Of a stretch of 64,000 bases of DNA, positions 52,016-60,664 are shown in pieces. The position numbers and the translations under genes were made by a program. How positions within the stretch are numbered: position 1 is the first letter of the stretch; each line of letters starts with the position of its first letter. The notes below the pieces were generated by a model. The model was not told the origin of the DNA. It did no database searches and saw only the letters and a list, made by a program, of their open reading frames with translations. This DNA comes from Pseudomonas lini (GTDB lineage: Bacteria; Pseudomonadota; Gammaproteobacteria; Pseudomonadales; Pseudomonadaceae): the NCBI RefSeq assembly GCF_030812475.1, contig NZ_JAUSSR010000007.1, positions 124,001-188,000 of the forward strand, given 5' to 3'.

Positions 52016-53182
52016 ATGAGCGAAAACCCGCTGCAGGTCGCCAGGACGCTCGCCACCGAATTTTCCCGAACCGCCGCCGAACGCGATCAACTGGGCGGCA
52101 CGCCGAAAGCCGAGCGTGACGAGCTGCGCCGTAGCGGTCTGCTGGCCCTGAAAATTGACCGGCAATACGGTGGCCTGGGCGCCAGCTGGAGCGACACGCT
52201 GGAAGTGGTACGCGAGTTCGCCCGGGTTGACAGCTCGATCGCCCATGTATTCGGCTTCCAGCATTTGATGCTGGCCACGGTGCGCCTGTTTTCCCGGCCT
52301 GAGCAATGGCAGCCCTGGTTCGAACAGACCGCGCGCAACAATTGGTTCTGGGGCAACGCGCTTAACCCGCTGGACACCCGCACCCTGTCGAAAAAATTCG
52401 CCGGCTGGCGCGAGTTTTCCGGGCGCAAGAGTTTCTGCTCAGGTTCCGCCGACTCGGAAATGTTGATCGCCTCGGCGCTGGACGAATCCACCCGTGGCAA
52501 ACTGTTGATCGCCGCCATTCCCAGTCACCGCACCGGCATCACCCTGCACGGCGACTGGGACAATATCGGCCAACGGCAGACCGACAGCGGCAGCGCCACC
52601 TTCGAGCGGGTCCGGGTGGAAGAGAACGAATTGCTGCTCGATCCCGGCCCGCTGAGCACGCCTTTTGCCTGTCTGCGCCCGCTGATCGCCCAGCTGACCT
52701 TCGTCAATATCTTCCTCGGTATCGCCGAGGGAGCGTTCGAAGAAGCCCGCAATTACACCCTCAAGGAAGCGCGTCCCTGGTTCAAGGCTGACGTCAGCCA
52801 GGCCAATCAGGATCCTTATGTCCTGCGCCATTACGGCGAATTCTGGGTCGGACTGGAAAGCGTGCGCCTGCTCACAGAGCGCGCCAACGCCATGCTCGAC
52901 AACGCCTGGAGCAAGGAGCACCGGCTTGGTGCCGAGGAGCGTGGCCAACTGGCCTTGGCCATTGCCACCGCCAAGGTCGCGGCCACCCGCACCGGCCTGG
53001 ACCTGACCAGCAGTCTGTTCGAAGTGACCGGCGCCCGCGCCACCCATGCCGCGCTGCGCCTTGATCGCCACTGGCGCAACCTGCGCACCCAGACCCTTCA
53101 CGATCCCGTGGACTACAAGCTCCATGAACTGGGTGACTGGGCGCTCAACTCGGCGCTGCCCACCCCGTCCTTTTATTCATAG
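52016..53182 (+). CDS. sfnC: acyl-CoA-dehydrogenase-fold monooxygenase, SfnC type
   Basis: 388-residue flavin-dependent protein of the DszC/acyl-CoA dehydrogenase superfamily. Landmarks: LLALKIDRQYGGLGASWSD near residue 42, the central beta domain with SGRKSFCSGSADSEMLIAS, and the C-terminal helical bundle ending LFEVTGARATHAALRLDRHWRNLRTQTLHDP. It lacks the catalytic base of true acyl-CoA dehydrogenases as far as can be seen. The gene is eight bases ahead of sfnR, as in the sfnECR operon of P. putida. A role in organosulfur use is inferred from that. ATG at 52016 follows CAGGAA; the sigma-54 promoter is directly upstream. Confidence 0.72.
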   Translation: MSENPLQVARTLATEFSRTAAERDQLGGTPKAERDELRRSGLLALKIDRQYGGLGASWSDTLEVVREFARVDSSIAHVFGFQHLMLATVRLFSRPEQWQPWFEQTARNNWFWGNALNPLDTRTLSKKFAGWREFSGRKSFCSGSADSEMLIASALDESTRGKLLIAAIPSHRTGITLHGDWDNIGQRQTDSGSATFERVRVEENELLLDPGPLSTPFACLRPLIAQLTFVNIFLGIAEGAFEEARNYTLKEARPWFKADVSQANQDPYVLRHYGEFWVGLESVRLLTERANAMLDNAWSKEHRLGAEERGQLALAIATAKVAATRTGLDLTSSLFEVTGARATHAALRLDRHWRNLRTQTLHDPVDYKLHELGDWALNSALPTPSFYS

Positions 53183-53190
53183 GTCCGACC

Positions 53191-54294
53191 ATGCAACTAC
53201 TCACGCTGCCGCCCTCACCTGCCCTGGCCACCTCGATCCGCGCCACCGCGCAAGTCTTCGAAGATCCGAAATCACAGGCGCTGCTGGCGCACCTGCAACA
53301 GGTCGCGCCCAGTGATGCCAGCGTGTTGATCATCGGCGAAACCGGCACCGGCAAGGAGCTGGTGGCGCGCCACCTGCACAACCTGAGCGCCCGTCGAAAC
53401 AGGCCGTTTATCGCAGTCAACTGCGGGGCCTTTTCCGAAAGCCTGGTGGAGGCCGAACTGTTCGGCCACGAAAAAGGCGCCTTCACCGGCGCCCTGAGCG
53501 CCAAGGCCGGCTGGTTCGAAGAAGCCAACGGTGGCACGCTGTTCCTCGACGAGATCGGCGACCTGCCGATGCCGATCCAGGTCAAGTTGCTGCGGGTGCT
53601 GCAGGAGCGTGAAGTGGTTCGCCTGGGGTCACGCAAAAGCATCCCCATCGATGTGAGGGTCCTGGCTGCGACCAACGTGCAGCTGGAAAAAGCCATCAAC
53701 GCCGGGCACTTTCGCGAGGACCTGTATTACCGGCTGAACGTGGTCAGCCTGGAACTCAGCCCGTTGCGCGAGCGGCCAGGGGACATCCTGCCGCTGATCC
53801 GCCACTTCATCGCCGAGTACAGTCACCGGCTGGGCTATGGCGACGTGGTGCTGGATGCCGAAGCCCAACGCAAACTGGTGAACTATGCATGGCCGGGCAA
53901 TATTCGCGAGCTGGAAAACGTCATTCACCACACCCTGCTGATCTGCAGTAACAATCTGATCCGCGTCCAGGACTTGCACCTGTCCAAACTGCGGATCGAA
54001 CGCCAGGAAGCCAGTCACACCGTCCAGGACGACAGTGCCGACGCCCGGTTGCAGCAAGCCTTCCTGAAGCTGTTCGAGGAAGAAAGCGGCGCCCTGCATG
54101 AGCGGGTCGAAGAAGCACTGCTGCGCGCGGCCTATCGCTTCTGCCATTACAACCAGGTGCACACTGCCAGCCTGCTTGGGCTGAGCCGCAACGTCACCCG
54201 CGCCATGCTGATCAAGATCGGTGAGCTGGTGGTCAACAAACGCCGTCCGGCACAAGACGGCCAAGGGGTCAAAGTGGTTAACTTGTCGACTTGA
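53191..54294 (+). CDS. sfnR: sigma-54-dependent activator SfnR
   Basis: 367-residue enhancer-binding protein without an N-terminal receiver or sensor domain. The AAA+ core begins almost at once: Walker A GETGTGKE (49-56), the sigma-54-contacting GAFTGA loop (96-101), Walker [11 protein letters not shown] (114-123), and the sensor segments through [18 protein letters not shown]-terminal Fis-type helix-turn-helix ([23 protein letters not shown]) binds DNA. SfnR is known to activate dimethyl sulfone genes under sulfate limitation. Because it lacks a sensor domain, control is probably by its own level through the sigma-54 promoter ahead of sfnC. Confidence 0.9.
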   Translation: MQLLTLPPSPALATSIRATAQVFEDPKSQALLAHLQQVAPSDASVLIIGETGTGKELVARHLHNLSARRNRPFIAVNCGAFSESLVEAELFGHEKGAFTGALSAKAGWFEEANGGTLFLDEIGDLPMPIQVKLLRVLQEREVVRLGSRKSIPIDVRVLAATNVQLEKAINAGHFREDLYYRLNVVSLELSPLRERPGDILPLIRHFIAEYSHRLGYGDVVLDAEAQRKLVNYAWPGNIRELENVIHHTLLICSNNLIRVQDLHLSKLRIERQEASHTVQDDSADARLQQAFLKLFEEESGALHERVEEALLRAAYRFCHYNQVHTASLLGLSRNVTRAMLIKIGELVVNKRRPAQDGQGVKVVNLST

Positions 54295-54308
54295 ATGGCG
54301 ATAAATTT

Positions 54309-54340
54309 CATCCCTGGCTCATTGATCAGCGCCAGGGATG
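54309..54340. terminator. hairpin between convergent sfnR and livF genes
   Basis: CATCCCTGGC pairs with GCCAGGGATG across a 12-nt loop. It has A/T-rich flanks on the left and serves the leftward transcript best. Confidence 0.65.
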
Positions 54341-54357
54341 ATCAGCCCCATCCACCG

Positions 54358-55128
54358 TCAAGCCGCAGCTCCCGTACCACCGGTGCCGCCCCCCAGGTAG
54401 AAATCCTGGATATCGCTGCGGGCGGCCAACTGCTGCGCCGTGCCTTCGCTGACGACCCGCCCGCTTTCCAGCACGTAGCCGTACCGGGCATAACGCAAGG
54501 CCAGGTTGATGTTCTGCTCGGCAATCAAAAAGCTCACGCCATCGCGCTGATTGAGCTGGTGGATGATCTCGAAGATCTCCTCGACAACCTGCGGCGCCAG
54601 CCCCATCGAAGGTTCGTCCAGCAGCACCAGTTGTGGCCGGGCCATCAGCGCCCGACCCAGCGCAATCATCTGCTGTTCACCACCCGAGGTGTAGCCGGCC
54701 AGGCTTTTGCGCCGCAGCTTGAGTCGCGGAAACTGGCTGTAGATACGTTCCAGGTCTGCCTGGAGTTGCCCACGGGATACCTGACGCGCAAAGGCGCCCG
54801 TCAGCAGGTTTTCCTCCACGGTCAGTTGGACAAAGCAATGCCGGCCTTCCAGGACCTGGACCAGTCCGCCGGCCACCAGGCTGTGGGGCGTACGGCGGGT
54901 GACATCCTGGCCCCGATACAGAATCCGTCCCTGCACCACCTCGCCCCGCTCGGCCCGCACCAAATTGGAGGCGGCCTTTAACGTGGTGCTTTTGCCGGCA
55001 CCGTTGGCCCCCAGCAACACCACGATCTGGCCTTGCGGCACCACCAGGGATACCCCGCGCACGGCGAGGATTGCCTGTTCGTAAAGCACTTCAATTGCAT
55101 CGATCTGCAAGATCGGTACTGGGTTCAT
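54358..55128 (-). CDS. livF: branched-chain-type ABC transporter ATPase (LivF)
   Basis: 256-residue ATP-binding subunit. Walker A is GANGAGKS (40-47), signature SGGEQQMIALGRAL, Walker B LVLLDEPSMGLAP, all characteristic of LivF. It couples ATP hydrolysis to import with LivG. The last gene of the leftward operon, 134 bases after the binding-protein gene with a REP pair in the gap. The ATG at 55128 follows GGAGAG. The C-terminus is glycine-rich (FYLGGGTGGTGAAA). Confidence 0.92.
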   Translation of the reverse strand: MNPVPILQIDAIEVLYEQAILAVRGVSLVVPQGQIVVLLGANGAGKSTTLKAASNLVRAERGEVVQGRILYRGQDVTRRTPHSLVAGGLVQVLEGRHCFVQLTVEENLLTGAFARQVSRGQLQADLERIYSQFPRLKLRRKSLAGYTSGGEQQMIALGRALMARPQLVLLDEPSMGLAPQVVEEIFEIIHQLNQRDGVSFLIAEQNINLALRYARYGYVLESGRVVSEGTAQQLAARSDIQDFYLGGGTGGTGAAA

Positions 55129-55154
55129 GCTGTTCTCTCCAAGGCAGCCTAGCA

Positions 55155-55259
55155 TCCTGTAGGAGCTGGCTTGCCAGCGATGGATTTAAATGAGCCGCGT
55201 TAACCCAGGAAACATGTGTTTTCGTTAACGATTTTCGCTGGCAAGCCAGCTCCTACACG
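55155..55259. repeat. inverted REP pair inside the ABC operon
   Basis: GTAGGAGCTGGCTTGCCAGCGA at 55158-55179 faces its inverse TTCGCTGGCAAGCCAGCTCCTAC at 55234-55256. The hairpin sits between the binding-protein gene and livF and may stabilise the upstream mRNA so that more binding protein than ATPase is made. Confidence 0.85.
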
Positions 55260-55262
55260 TAA

Positions 55263-56585
55263 TCAAATGTCCTGGCTGCAATCGCGTGGCGTGATGCCCT
55301 TTTCTTTGGCGTACTGGTGCGACGAGGCTTCGATGATCGGCCTGAGCAAAGCACGGTCGGCCTGCACCCAGTCGCTGATCAGTTTCCACTGGCTGCCATC
55401 CCACTGTTGAAAGCGCACCGCGCCACCCCCTTCATGGTCCGAGCACGACAGCTGCAAGGGTTGCACCAGGCCCAGCGCACCCAGCTCCTCGAGGCGGGCA
55501 TTGTCCAGCTTGAGATGCTCGAAACCCCAGCGCACCTGCTCGCCGGTGAGCGGCTGCCTGCCGAATTTTTCCTGGGCGATGCGCAGGGCTTCAACGTTGA
55601 GAATGCCGTTCACCACCCCGAGGTTGTAATACACGGTGCCAAAGCGTTTCGGATCGGCGAGGTCGCCGTTGCCCTTGGCCACCACCTGCTGCTGGATGCC
55701 TTGCAGGACCGGGAACCCGGTGCCCGAGGGGTGCGTGGTGATCGCGATGTAGCCTTTGGCGGCGGCGCCGGCCGGGGCGGCATCGTCCTCGGAGTTGCTC
55801 CAGATGTTGCCGATGATGTGATCCGCCGGGAAGCCGACCTTCTGCGCGGTTTTCAACGCCACCGGATTCATCACGCCCCAGCCGCGCAGAATCACCCAGT
55901 CGGGTTTTTCCCTGCGGATGTTGAGCCATTGCGACTGCTGCTCGTTGCCTGGATGGGGCACTTCCAGCAAGGTCAGCTTGAACCCGTACTTGTCGGCCAG
56001 GGTCTGCAACACCTCATTGGTTTCCTTGCCGTAGGGCGAGCCGTGGTACAGGGTGACGATCTTCTTGCCCTTGAGCTGGTCGAGGCCACCGGCCTGCTGG
56101 CCGATGTAGTTGATGATCGCCGACACCTCGGAATACGGATTCAACTGCAAGGGGAAGGCGTAGGGGAATACGCTGCCGTCAGTGGAATCGGTACGGCCAT
56201 GGTTGATGGTAATCAGCGGTAGCTTGTCCGCGGTCGAGCGCTCCAGGGTGGCGTAGGCAATACCCACCGACAGCGGATTGGTCGCCGCGGAAGGCGCGCC
56301 GTCGAGGCCTTTTTTCAAGCGCTCGTAGCACTCGACGCCCTTCTCGACCACGTATTCGGTTTCGCACTCGCTCCAGGTCAGCTTGACGCCGTTGACCCCG
56401 CCCTTGGCATTGACGTACTTGAGGTAGTCGATAAAGCCACCAAAGAAGCCGGTCCCCCCGGCGGCATAAGGACCGACCCGATAGCTCTGCAGCGGGAAGT
56501 ACTGTTCGTTATCCGCCTGCGCGGTAAAGGCGGCGCTCAGGCTGATTGCCAGCGCCAGGCCACTGAGTAGTGCTCGTTTGGACAT
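55263..56585 (-). CDS. ABC transporter substrate-binding protein, Liv/amide family
   Basis: 440-residue periplasmic binding protein with a signal peptide (MSKRALLSGLALAISLSAAF..AQA). The type I fold of the LivJ/AmiC group is recognisable from PYAAGGTGFFGGFIDYLKYVN, PLITINHGRTDSTDG and KKIVTLYHGSPYGKETNEVL in outline. It captures the ligand for LivHMGF. Operon context with sfnG and an FMN reductase points to an organosulfur ligand rather than an amino acid. ATG at 56585 follows AAGGAA; an in-frame TTG six codons upstream is less likely. Confidence 0.88.
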   Translation of the reverse strand: MSKRALLSGLALAISLSAAFTAQADNEQYFPLQSYRVGPYAAGGTGFFGGFIDYLKYVNAKGGVNGVKLTWSECETEYVVEKGVECYERLKKGLDGAPSAATNPLSVGIAYATLERSTADKLPLITINHGRTDSTDGSVFPYAFPLQLNPYSEVSAIINYIGQQAGGLDQLKGKKIVTLYHGSPYGKETNEVLQTLADKYGFKLTLLEVPHPGNEQQSQWLNIRREKPDWVILRGWGVMNPVALKTAQKVGFPADHIIGNIWSNSEDDAAPAGAAAKGYIAITTHPSGTGFPVLQGIQQQVVAKGNGDLADPKRFGTVYYNLGVVNGILNVEALRIAQEKFGRQPLTGEQVRWGFEHLKLDNARLEELGALGLVQPLQLSCSDHEGGGAVRFQQWDGSQWKLISDWVQADRALLRPIIEASSHQYAKEKGITPRDCSQDI

Positions 56586-56663
56586 CGGTATGTTCCTTAT
56601 CAATGATTCAATCGCGTGTACCGCAGGAGGATCGAAGCGCAGTCCAGGCCTGCGCCGGTTTGT

Positions 56664-57731
56664 TCAGTAGCGCAGCGGCCACACCCGGGCCTGCTCGCGA
56701 AACGTTTTCCAAAGGCGCGCCAGACCCTCGGGTTCCTTGACCAGGAACACGATGATCAGGGCGCCGAATGCCATCTTCTGCAGGTTTTCCATCTGCCCGG
56801 CATCGATCAGCCCGGCCGGCAACAAAGCCACCAGATTCGACAGCAGCACCGGAAACAGCACGATGAACGCCGCGCCCAGGAAGTTGCCGAGGATGCTGCC
56901 CAGGCCACCGATAATGATGATGAACAGGATCTGGAAGGACCGGTTCAGATCGAAACCGTGGGGCTCCACGGTGCCCAGGTAAGTGAAGGCCCACAGCGCT
57001 CCGGCCACCCCGAGAAAGAAGCCGCTGATGGCAAACGCCAGCAGCTTGGTCTTGAGCAATGCAATGCCCATCACGGCAGCGGCCGTGTCCCTGTCACGCA
57101 CCGCCATCCAGTTACGCCCCAGCTCGCTGCGCACCAGGTTTTGGCCCAGCCAGAACAACGTCACCACCACGCCCAGTGTCAGCAGGTAACGCCCCACCGG
57201 CGAGCTCAGATCCACTCCCAGAATCTCCAGGCGCGGTGCACTGATCACCCCCGAAGCGCTGTTGTTGGAGAACCAGCTGAAGCGCGTCAGCGCCCAGGTC
57301 ACAAAGAACTGCGCGGCGAGGGTCGACACCAGCAGATAGAAGCCCTTGATCCGCAGGCTGGGCAGACCGAACAGCACCGCCACCAGCGCGGCCACTCCCC
57401 CGCCCAAGGCCATGCTGAGCAACAACGGTGACCCCGGCACCCGCAGTTCCACGTTGTAAGTGGCAAAGGCGCCCACCGCCATGAAGGCTGCCGAGCCCAG
57501 CGACAACTGCCCGGCGTAGCCGGTCAGCAGGTTCAGCCCCAGCCCCGCCAGTGACAGCACCAGAAATGGAATCAGAATGGCGCTGAACCAATAGTCGTTG
57601 CCCAGGTACGGCACGCCGACAAAGGCCAACAACAGCAAGGCAACCAGGCCGTAACGGTCCTGACGCAGGCGAAACACCCGGCGGTCCTGGGCATAGCGAG
57701 TACTGAACTGACCGGCTTCTTGATAAAACAT
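56664..57731 (-). CDS. livM: branched-chain-type ABC permease LivM
   Basis: 355-residue membrane permease with about nine helices. LivM landmarks: LVLSLAGLGLNLLTGYAGQLSLGSAAFMAVGAFA in outline (the Q-L-S-LG motif), RIKGFYLLVSTLAAQ, and the coupling helix ending MAVRDRDTAAAVMGI. It pairs with LivH to form the pore. ATG at 57731 follows AAGGAGAGG. It lies ten bases after livH. Confidence 0.92.
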   Translation of the reverse strand: MFYQEAGQFSTRYAQDRRVFRLRQDRYGLVALLLLAFVGVPYLGNDYWFSAILIPFLVLSLAGLGLNLLTGYAGQLSLGSAAFMAVGAFATYNVELRVPGSPLLLSMALGGGVAALVAVLFGLPSLRIKGFYLLVSTLAAQFFVTWALTRFSWFSNNSASGVISAPRLEILGVDLSSPVGRYLLTLGVVVTLFWLGQNLVRSELGRNWMAVRDRDTAAAVMGIALLKTKLLAFAISGFFLGVAGALWAFTYLGTVEPHGFDLNRSFQILFIIIIGGLGSILGNFLGAAFIVLFPVLLSNLVALLPAGLIDAGQMENLQKMAFGALIIVFLVKEPEGLARLWKTFREQARVWPLRY

Positions 57732-57741
57732 ACGCCTCTCC

Positions 57742-58623
57742 TTAAACCCGCTCGATCGCACGTTCGCCAAATAACCCGGCCGGCCTCACCAGCAGGAACA
57801 GCAGCGCCAGCACATAGGGAAACCAGTTCTCGATGCCGCCGCCGATGACGGGGCCCAGGTACACCTCGGCCAGCTTCTCCGAGGCGCCGATGATCAGGCC
57901 GCCGACAATCGCCCCACTGATCGAGGTAAAGCCGCCGATGATCAGCACCGGCAAGGCCTTGAGCACCACCAGCGACAATGAAAACTGCACCCCCAGTCGC
58001 GCGCCCCAGAGCAGCCCGGCTACCAGACCGACAAACCCGGCCACCGCCCACACCAACACCCAGACCCGTTGCAGGCGGATGCCCACGGCCAACGCCGCCA
58101 GCGGGTCGTCGGCCACGGCGCGCAACGACAAACCGATACGGGTCTTGTTGAACAGCAGCGACAGCGCCACCACCAGCAACGCGGCGGTCACGGCGGCAAA
58201 GATGTCGAACTGCGACAGCAGCATGCCGCCCAGTTCCAGGGGCTCGTCACTGATACCCAGTTCCAGGCCATGCACCTGGGCGCCCCATAGCGCCTGGGCG
58301 AACCCTTCGATCACGTAGGACAAGCCGAGGGTGGCCATGAACAAGGTGATCGGTGGACGGTTGACCAGCGGGCGCAACACTACCCGCTCCACGGCCACCG
58401 CCAGCAGCACCATCGCCGCCAGGCTGATGGCAAAGGCCAGCCAGAACGGCACCCCGCGCTCCAGCAGGCTGACAAACGTCAGCGCCGAGAACAGCACCAT
58501 GGCGCCCTGGGCGAAGTTGAAGACGCCGGACGCCTTGTAGATCAGGACAAAGCCGATGGCCACCAGGGCGTACATCACCCCGGCCAGCAGCCCACCGATC
58601 AACACCTCGAAGAAAAATTCCAT
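57742..58623 (-). CDS. livH: branched-chain-type ABC permease LivH
   Basis: 293-residue permease with about eight helices. LivH landmarks: GLLAGVMYALVAIGFVLIYKASGVFNFAQGAM in outline, GLSLRAVADDPLAALAVGI at the coupling loop, and LIIGGFTSISGAIVGGLIIG. ATG with AGGAAGG. Start of the LivH-LivM permease pair, 62 bases after livG. Confidence 0.93.
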   Translation of the reverse strand: MEFFFEVLIGGLLAGVMYALVAIGFVLIYKASGVFNFAQGAMVLFSALTFVSLLERGVPFWLAFAISLAAMVLLAVAVERVVLRPLVNRPPITLFMATLGLSYVIEGFAQALWGAQVHGLELGISDEPLELGGMLLSQFDIFAAVTAALLVVALSLLFNKTRIGLSLRAVADDPLAALAVGIRLQRVWVLVWAVAGFVGLVAGLLWGARLGVQFSLSLVVLKALPVLIIGGFTSISGAIVGGLIIGASEKLAEVYLGPVIGGGIENWFPYVLALLFLLVRPAGLFGERAIERV

Positions 58624-58685
58624 GAGCCTTCCTGTTTTGCCGGCAAAGGGTTCCCGGCCACCCGAGCGCGGGCGACGTTATTGAT

Positions 58686-59477
58686 TCAGGGGTTAGTGCC
58701 GAGGTAGGCGGCGATCACTTCGGGGTTCTGCTGCACCTCATCGGGTGGGCCGTCACCGATCTTGCGGCCGTAGTCGAGCACCACCACGTGATCGCTGATG
58801 CCCATGACCACGCCGATGTCGTGCTCGATCAGCACCACCGTGGTCCCCAGCTCACGGTTGATGTCGACGATGAACCGGCTCATCTGTTGCTTCTCGTCGG
58901 CATTCATCCCGGCCATGGGTTCGTCCAGCAGCAGCAAGCGCGGTTCCGCGGCCAGGGCGCGGGCCAGTTCCACCCGTTTCTGCAAGCCATACGGCAGTTT
59001 GCCGACCAGGGTGTCGCGCCAGGGCTGGAGGTGCAGAAACTCGATGACCCGTTCGGCGGCCTCACGCTGGCGGTCGTCTTCGCCCGCGGCGCGGCCGATG
59101 CGCAGGGCCTGTTCGATCCAGCTGCTGCGACGCTTGAGGGTGCGTCCGGTGAGCACGTTGTCGAGCACACTCATGCCTTTGAACAAGGCGATATTCTGAA
59201 AGGTGCGGGCAATGCCGCGCACCGCCATCTCCTGCGGGCGCATGCGTCGGTGCTCTTGCCCGGCAAAGCGAATGCGCCCCTGCTGGGCCTGGTACACGCC
59301 GTTGATCACATTCAGCAGTGAGCTTTTGCCCGCGCCATTGGGTCCGATCAAGGCGCAGATCTCCCCGGTGGCCACGGCAAAGCTGATGTCGGTCACCGCT
59401 TTGACGCCTTTGAACGACACGCCAATGTTTTCCAGCACCAGCAGATGTTCAACGTGTGTCGCCTGTGTCTGTGCCAT
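58686..59477 (-). CDS. livG: branched-chain-type ABC transporter ATPase (LivG)
   Basis: 263-residue ATPase. Walker A GPNGAGKSS (45-53), the LivG-specific ARTFQNIALFKGMSVLDNVLTGR in outline, the signature region LPYGLQKRVELARALA and Walker B LLLLDEPMAGM are all intact. ATG after GAGGAGGACA. Fourth gene of the leftward operon, 14 bases after the synthetase-like gene. Confidence 0.92.
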   Translation of the reverse strand: MAQTQATHVEHLLVLENIGVSFKGVKAVTDISFAVATGEICALIGPNGAGKSSLLNVINGVYQAQQGRIRFAGQEHRRMRPQEMAVRGIARTFQNIALFKGMSVLDNVLTGRTLKRRSSWIEQALRIGRAAGEDDRQREAAERVIEFLHLQPWRDTLVGKLPYGLQKRVELARALAAEPRLLLLDEPMAGMNADEKQQMSRFIVDINRELGTTVVLIEHDIGVVMGISDHVVVLDYGRKIGDGPPDEVQQNPEVIAAYLGTNP

Positions 59478-59491
59478 GGGTCATGTCCTCC

Positions 59492-60649
59492 TCAGGCCGG
59501 TTGCGTGTTGTCTTCGATCCAGCCGTTGATCAGCGGGGCTGGCCAAGGCACGGGACGATGCCACTGCGCCGGATCCGGCCAGGTGCGTACTTCAATCGCC
59601 AATGCCCGGAAAAACGCCAGGGTCGGCGGCGCCAATGCCTCGCCCACCAGCAACGGCGCACGGGTGCGGGAAAAGCCGAGGACATCGCGCAACGGTCGGC
59701 GGATCAGCCAGTACCCCAGAGACCGTTGCAGCGCACCGGGGTGCGCTACCAGCGCCCACTCCACCAGGCGGCGGCGCCAACTGCCTGGGGCCGGCAAGCG
59801 GGCCTGGACCTGGGCATGCAGGCGCTCGTAGGTGGCCCGGGTGCCGGCCACCAGCGTCGGGCCCAGCTCGCGACGGTCCTGGTCGCGCGTCGCCAGGTTC
59901 TCCGGAAAATTCAGGCGAAAGCCAGCCATCAACCAGGGCGCCAACAAATAACGCGCGTGACCACCCGCGGCAAACGCTCGCGCCGCCAGGGCCTCATCCT
60001 GCCGCCCCAACTGCTCGCTGTGTACCAGGCGCCGGCCATCCTGCAGCAACTCGGCGTGGCTGATACGTTGCTGCTCGATGCGCTGCCCCGCGCCCAAACG
60101 GTAGAAGGCGAAGGCTGTGCGCTCGGCTCGGGCCTGGAGTTCCGGGCGGTGATCGCTGCGCTGCTGCAGCAGTTGCGCGAACGCCAAGGTGTCGCCGGCC
60201 TGGCTCACCTGCGCCAGGCCGCGGCCGTCGGCGTAAATCAGCAGCCTGGGTGTCAGTCCGGCGGCGCGCAGGCGCTGAATCTCTTCGTGGCCTTCGGCGA
60301 ACACCCACTCAGTGTGCAACTCACGCAACAGCGTCACCTGCGCGGGCGCAGCCTCCAGCGGATCCAACAGCACGGCCACGCCCCCCAACCACTGTGCCGC
60401 CAGGGCGGCAATCAACGCCTCCGGTCGCGGGCGGCTGACAATCACCAAGCTTGCGCCTGGCACAAAACCACGCACCTGCAACGCCGCTGCCAGCTGTTCA
60501 ACCTCAGCGGCCAGCTGGCCCCAGGTGCGCACTTGCCACACCCCAAGGCGCTTATGGCGCAGGGCGATGCCCAGGCCTTGCTGACGTGCCTGCTGTTGCA
60601 GCCACTGGGGCAAGGTGCCGGGTTGCGAGTTATCGGTGAATGTCGCCAT
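59492..60649 (-). CDS. acyl-CoA-synthetase-like protein without catalytic motifs
   Basis: 385 residues that align with the N-terminal half of long-chain acyl-CoA synthetases: RTWGQLAAEVEQLAAALQVRGFVPG, AALAAQWLGGVAVLLDPL, LLAPWLMAGFRLNFPE, and RPLRDVLGFSRTRAPLLVGEALAP. Where the ATP-binding loop (TSGTTGxPKG) belongs it has AFYRLGAGQRIEQQR (181-195). The protein stops just where YGxTE and the C-terminal lid domain should begin. It cannot be an ordinary AMP-forming ligase. The frame is clean, the ribosome site is strong, and it is tightly packed between sfnG (15 bases) and livG (14 bases), so it is probably expressed. Role unknown. Confidence 0.75.
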   Translation of the reverse strand: MATFTDNSQPGTLPQWLQQQARQQGLGIALRHKRLGVWQVRTWGQLAAEVEQLAAALQVRGFVPGASLVIVSRPRPEALIAALAAQWLGGVAVLLDPLEAAPAQVTLLRELHTEWVFAEGHEEIQRLRAAGLTPRLLIYADGRGLAQVSQAGDTLAFAQLLQQRSDHRPELQARAERTAFAFYRLGAGQRIEQQRISHAELLQDGRRLVHSEQLGRQDEALAARAFAAGGHARYLLAPWLMAGFRLNFPENLATRDQDRRELGPTLVAGTRATYERLHAQVQARLPAPGSWRRRLVEWALVAHPGALQRSLGYWLIRRPLRDVLGFSRTRAPLLVGEALAPPTLAFFRALAIEVRTWPDPAQWHRPVPWPAPLINGWIEDNTQPA

Positions 60650-60664
60650 GACCTTTCCCTTCCT

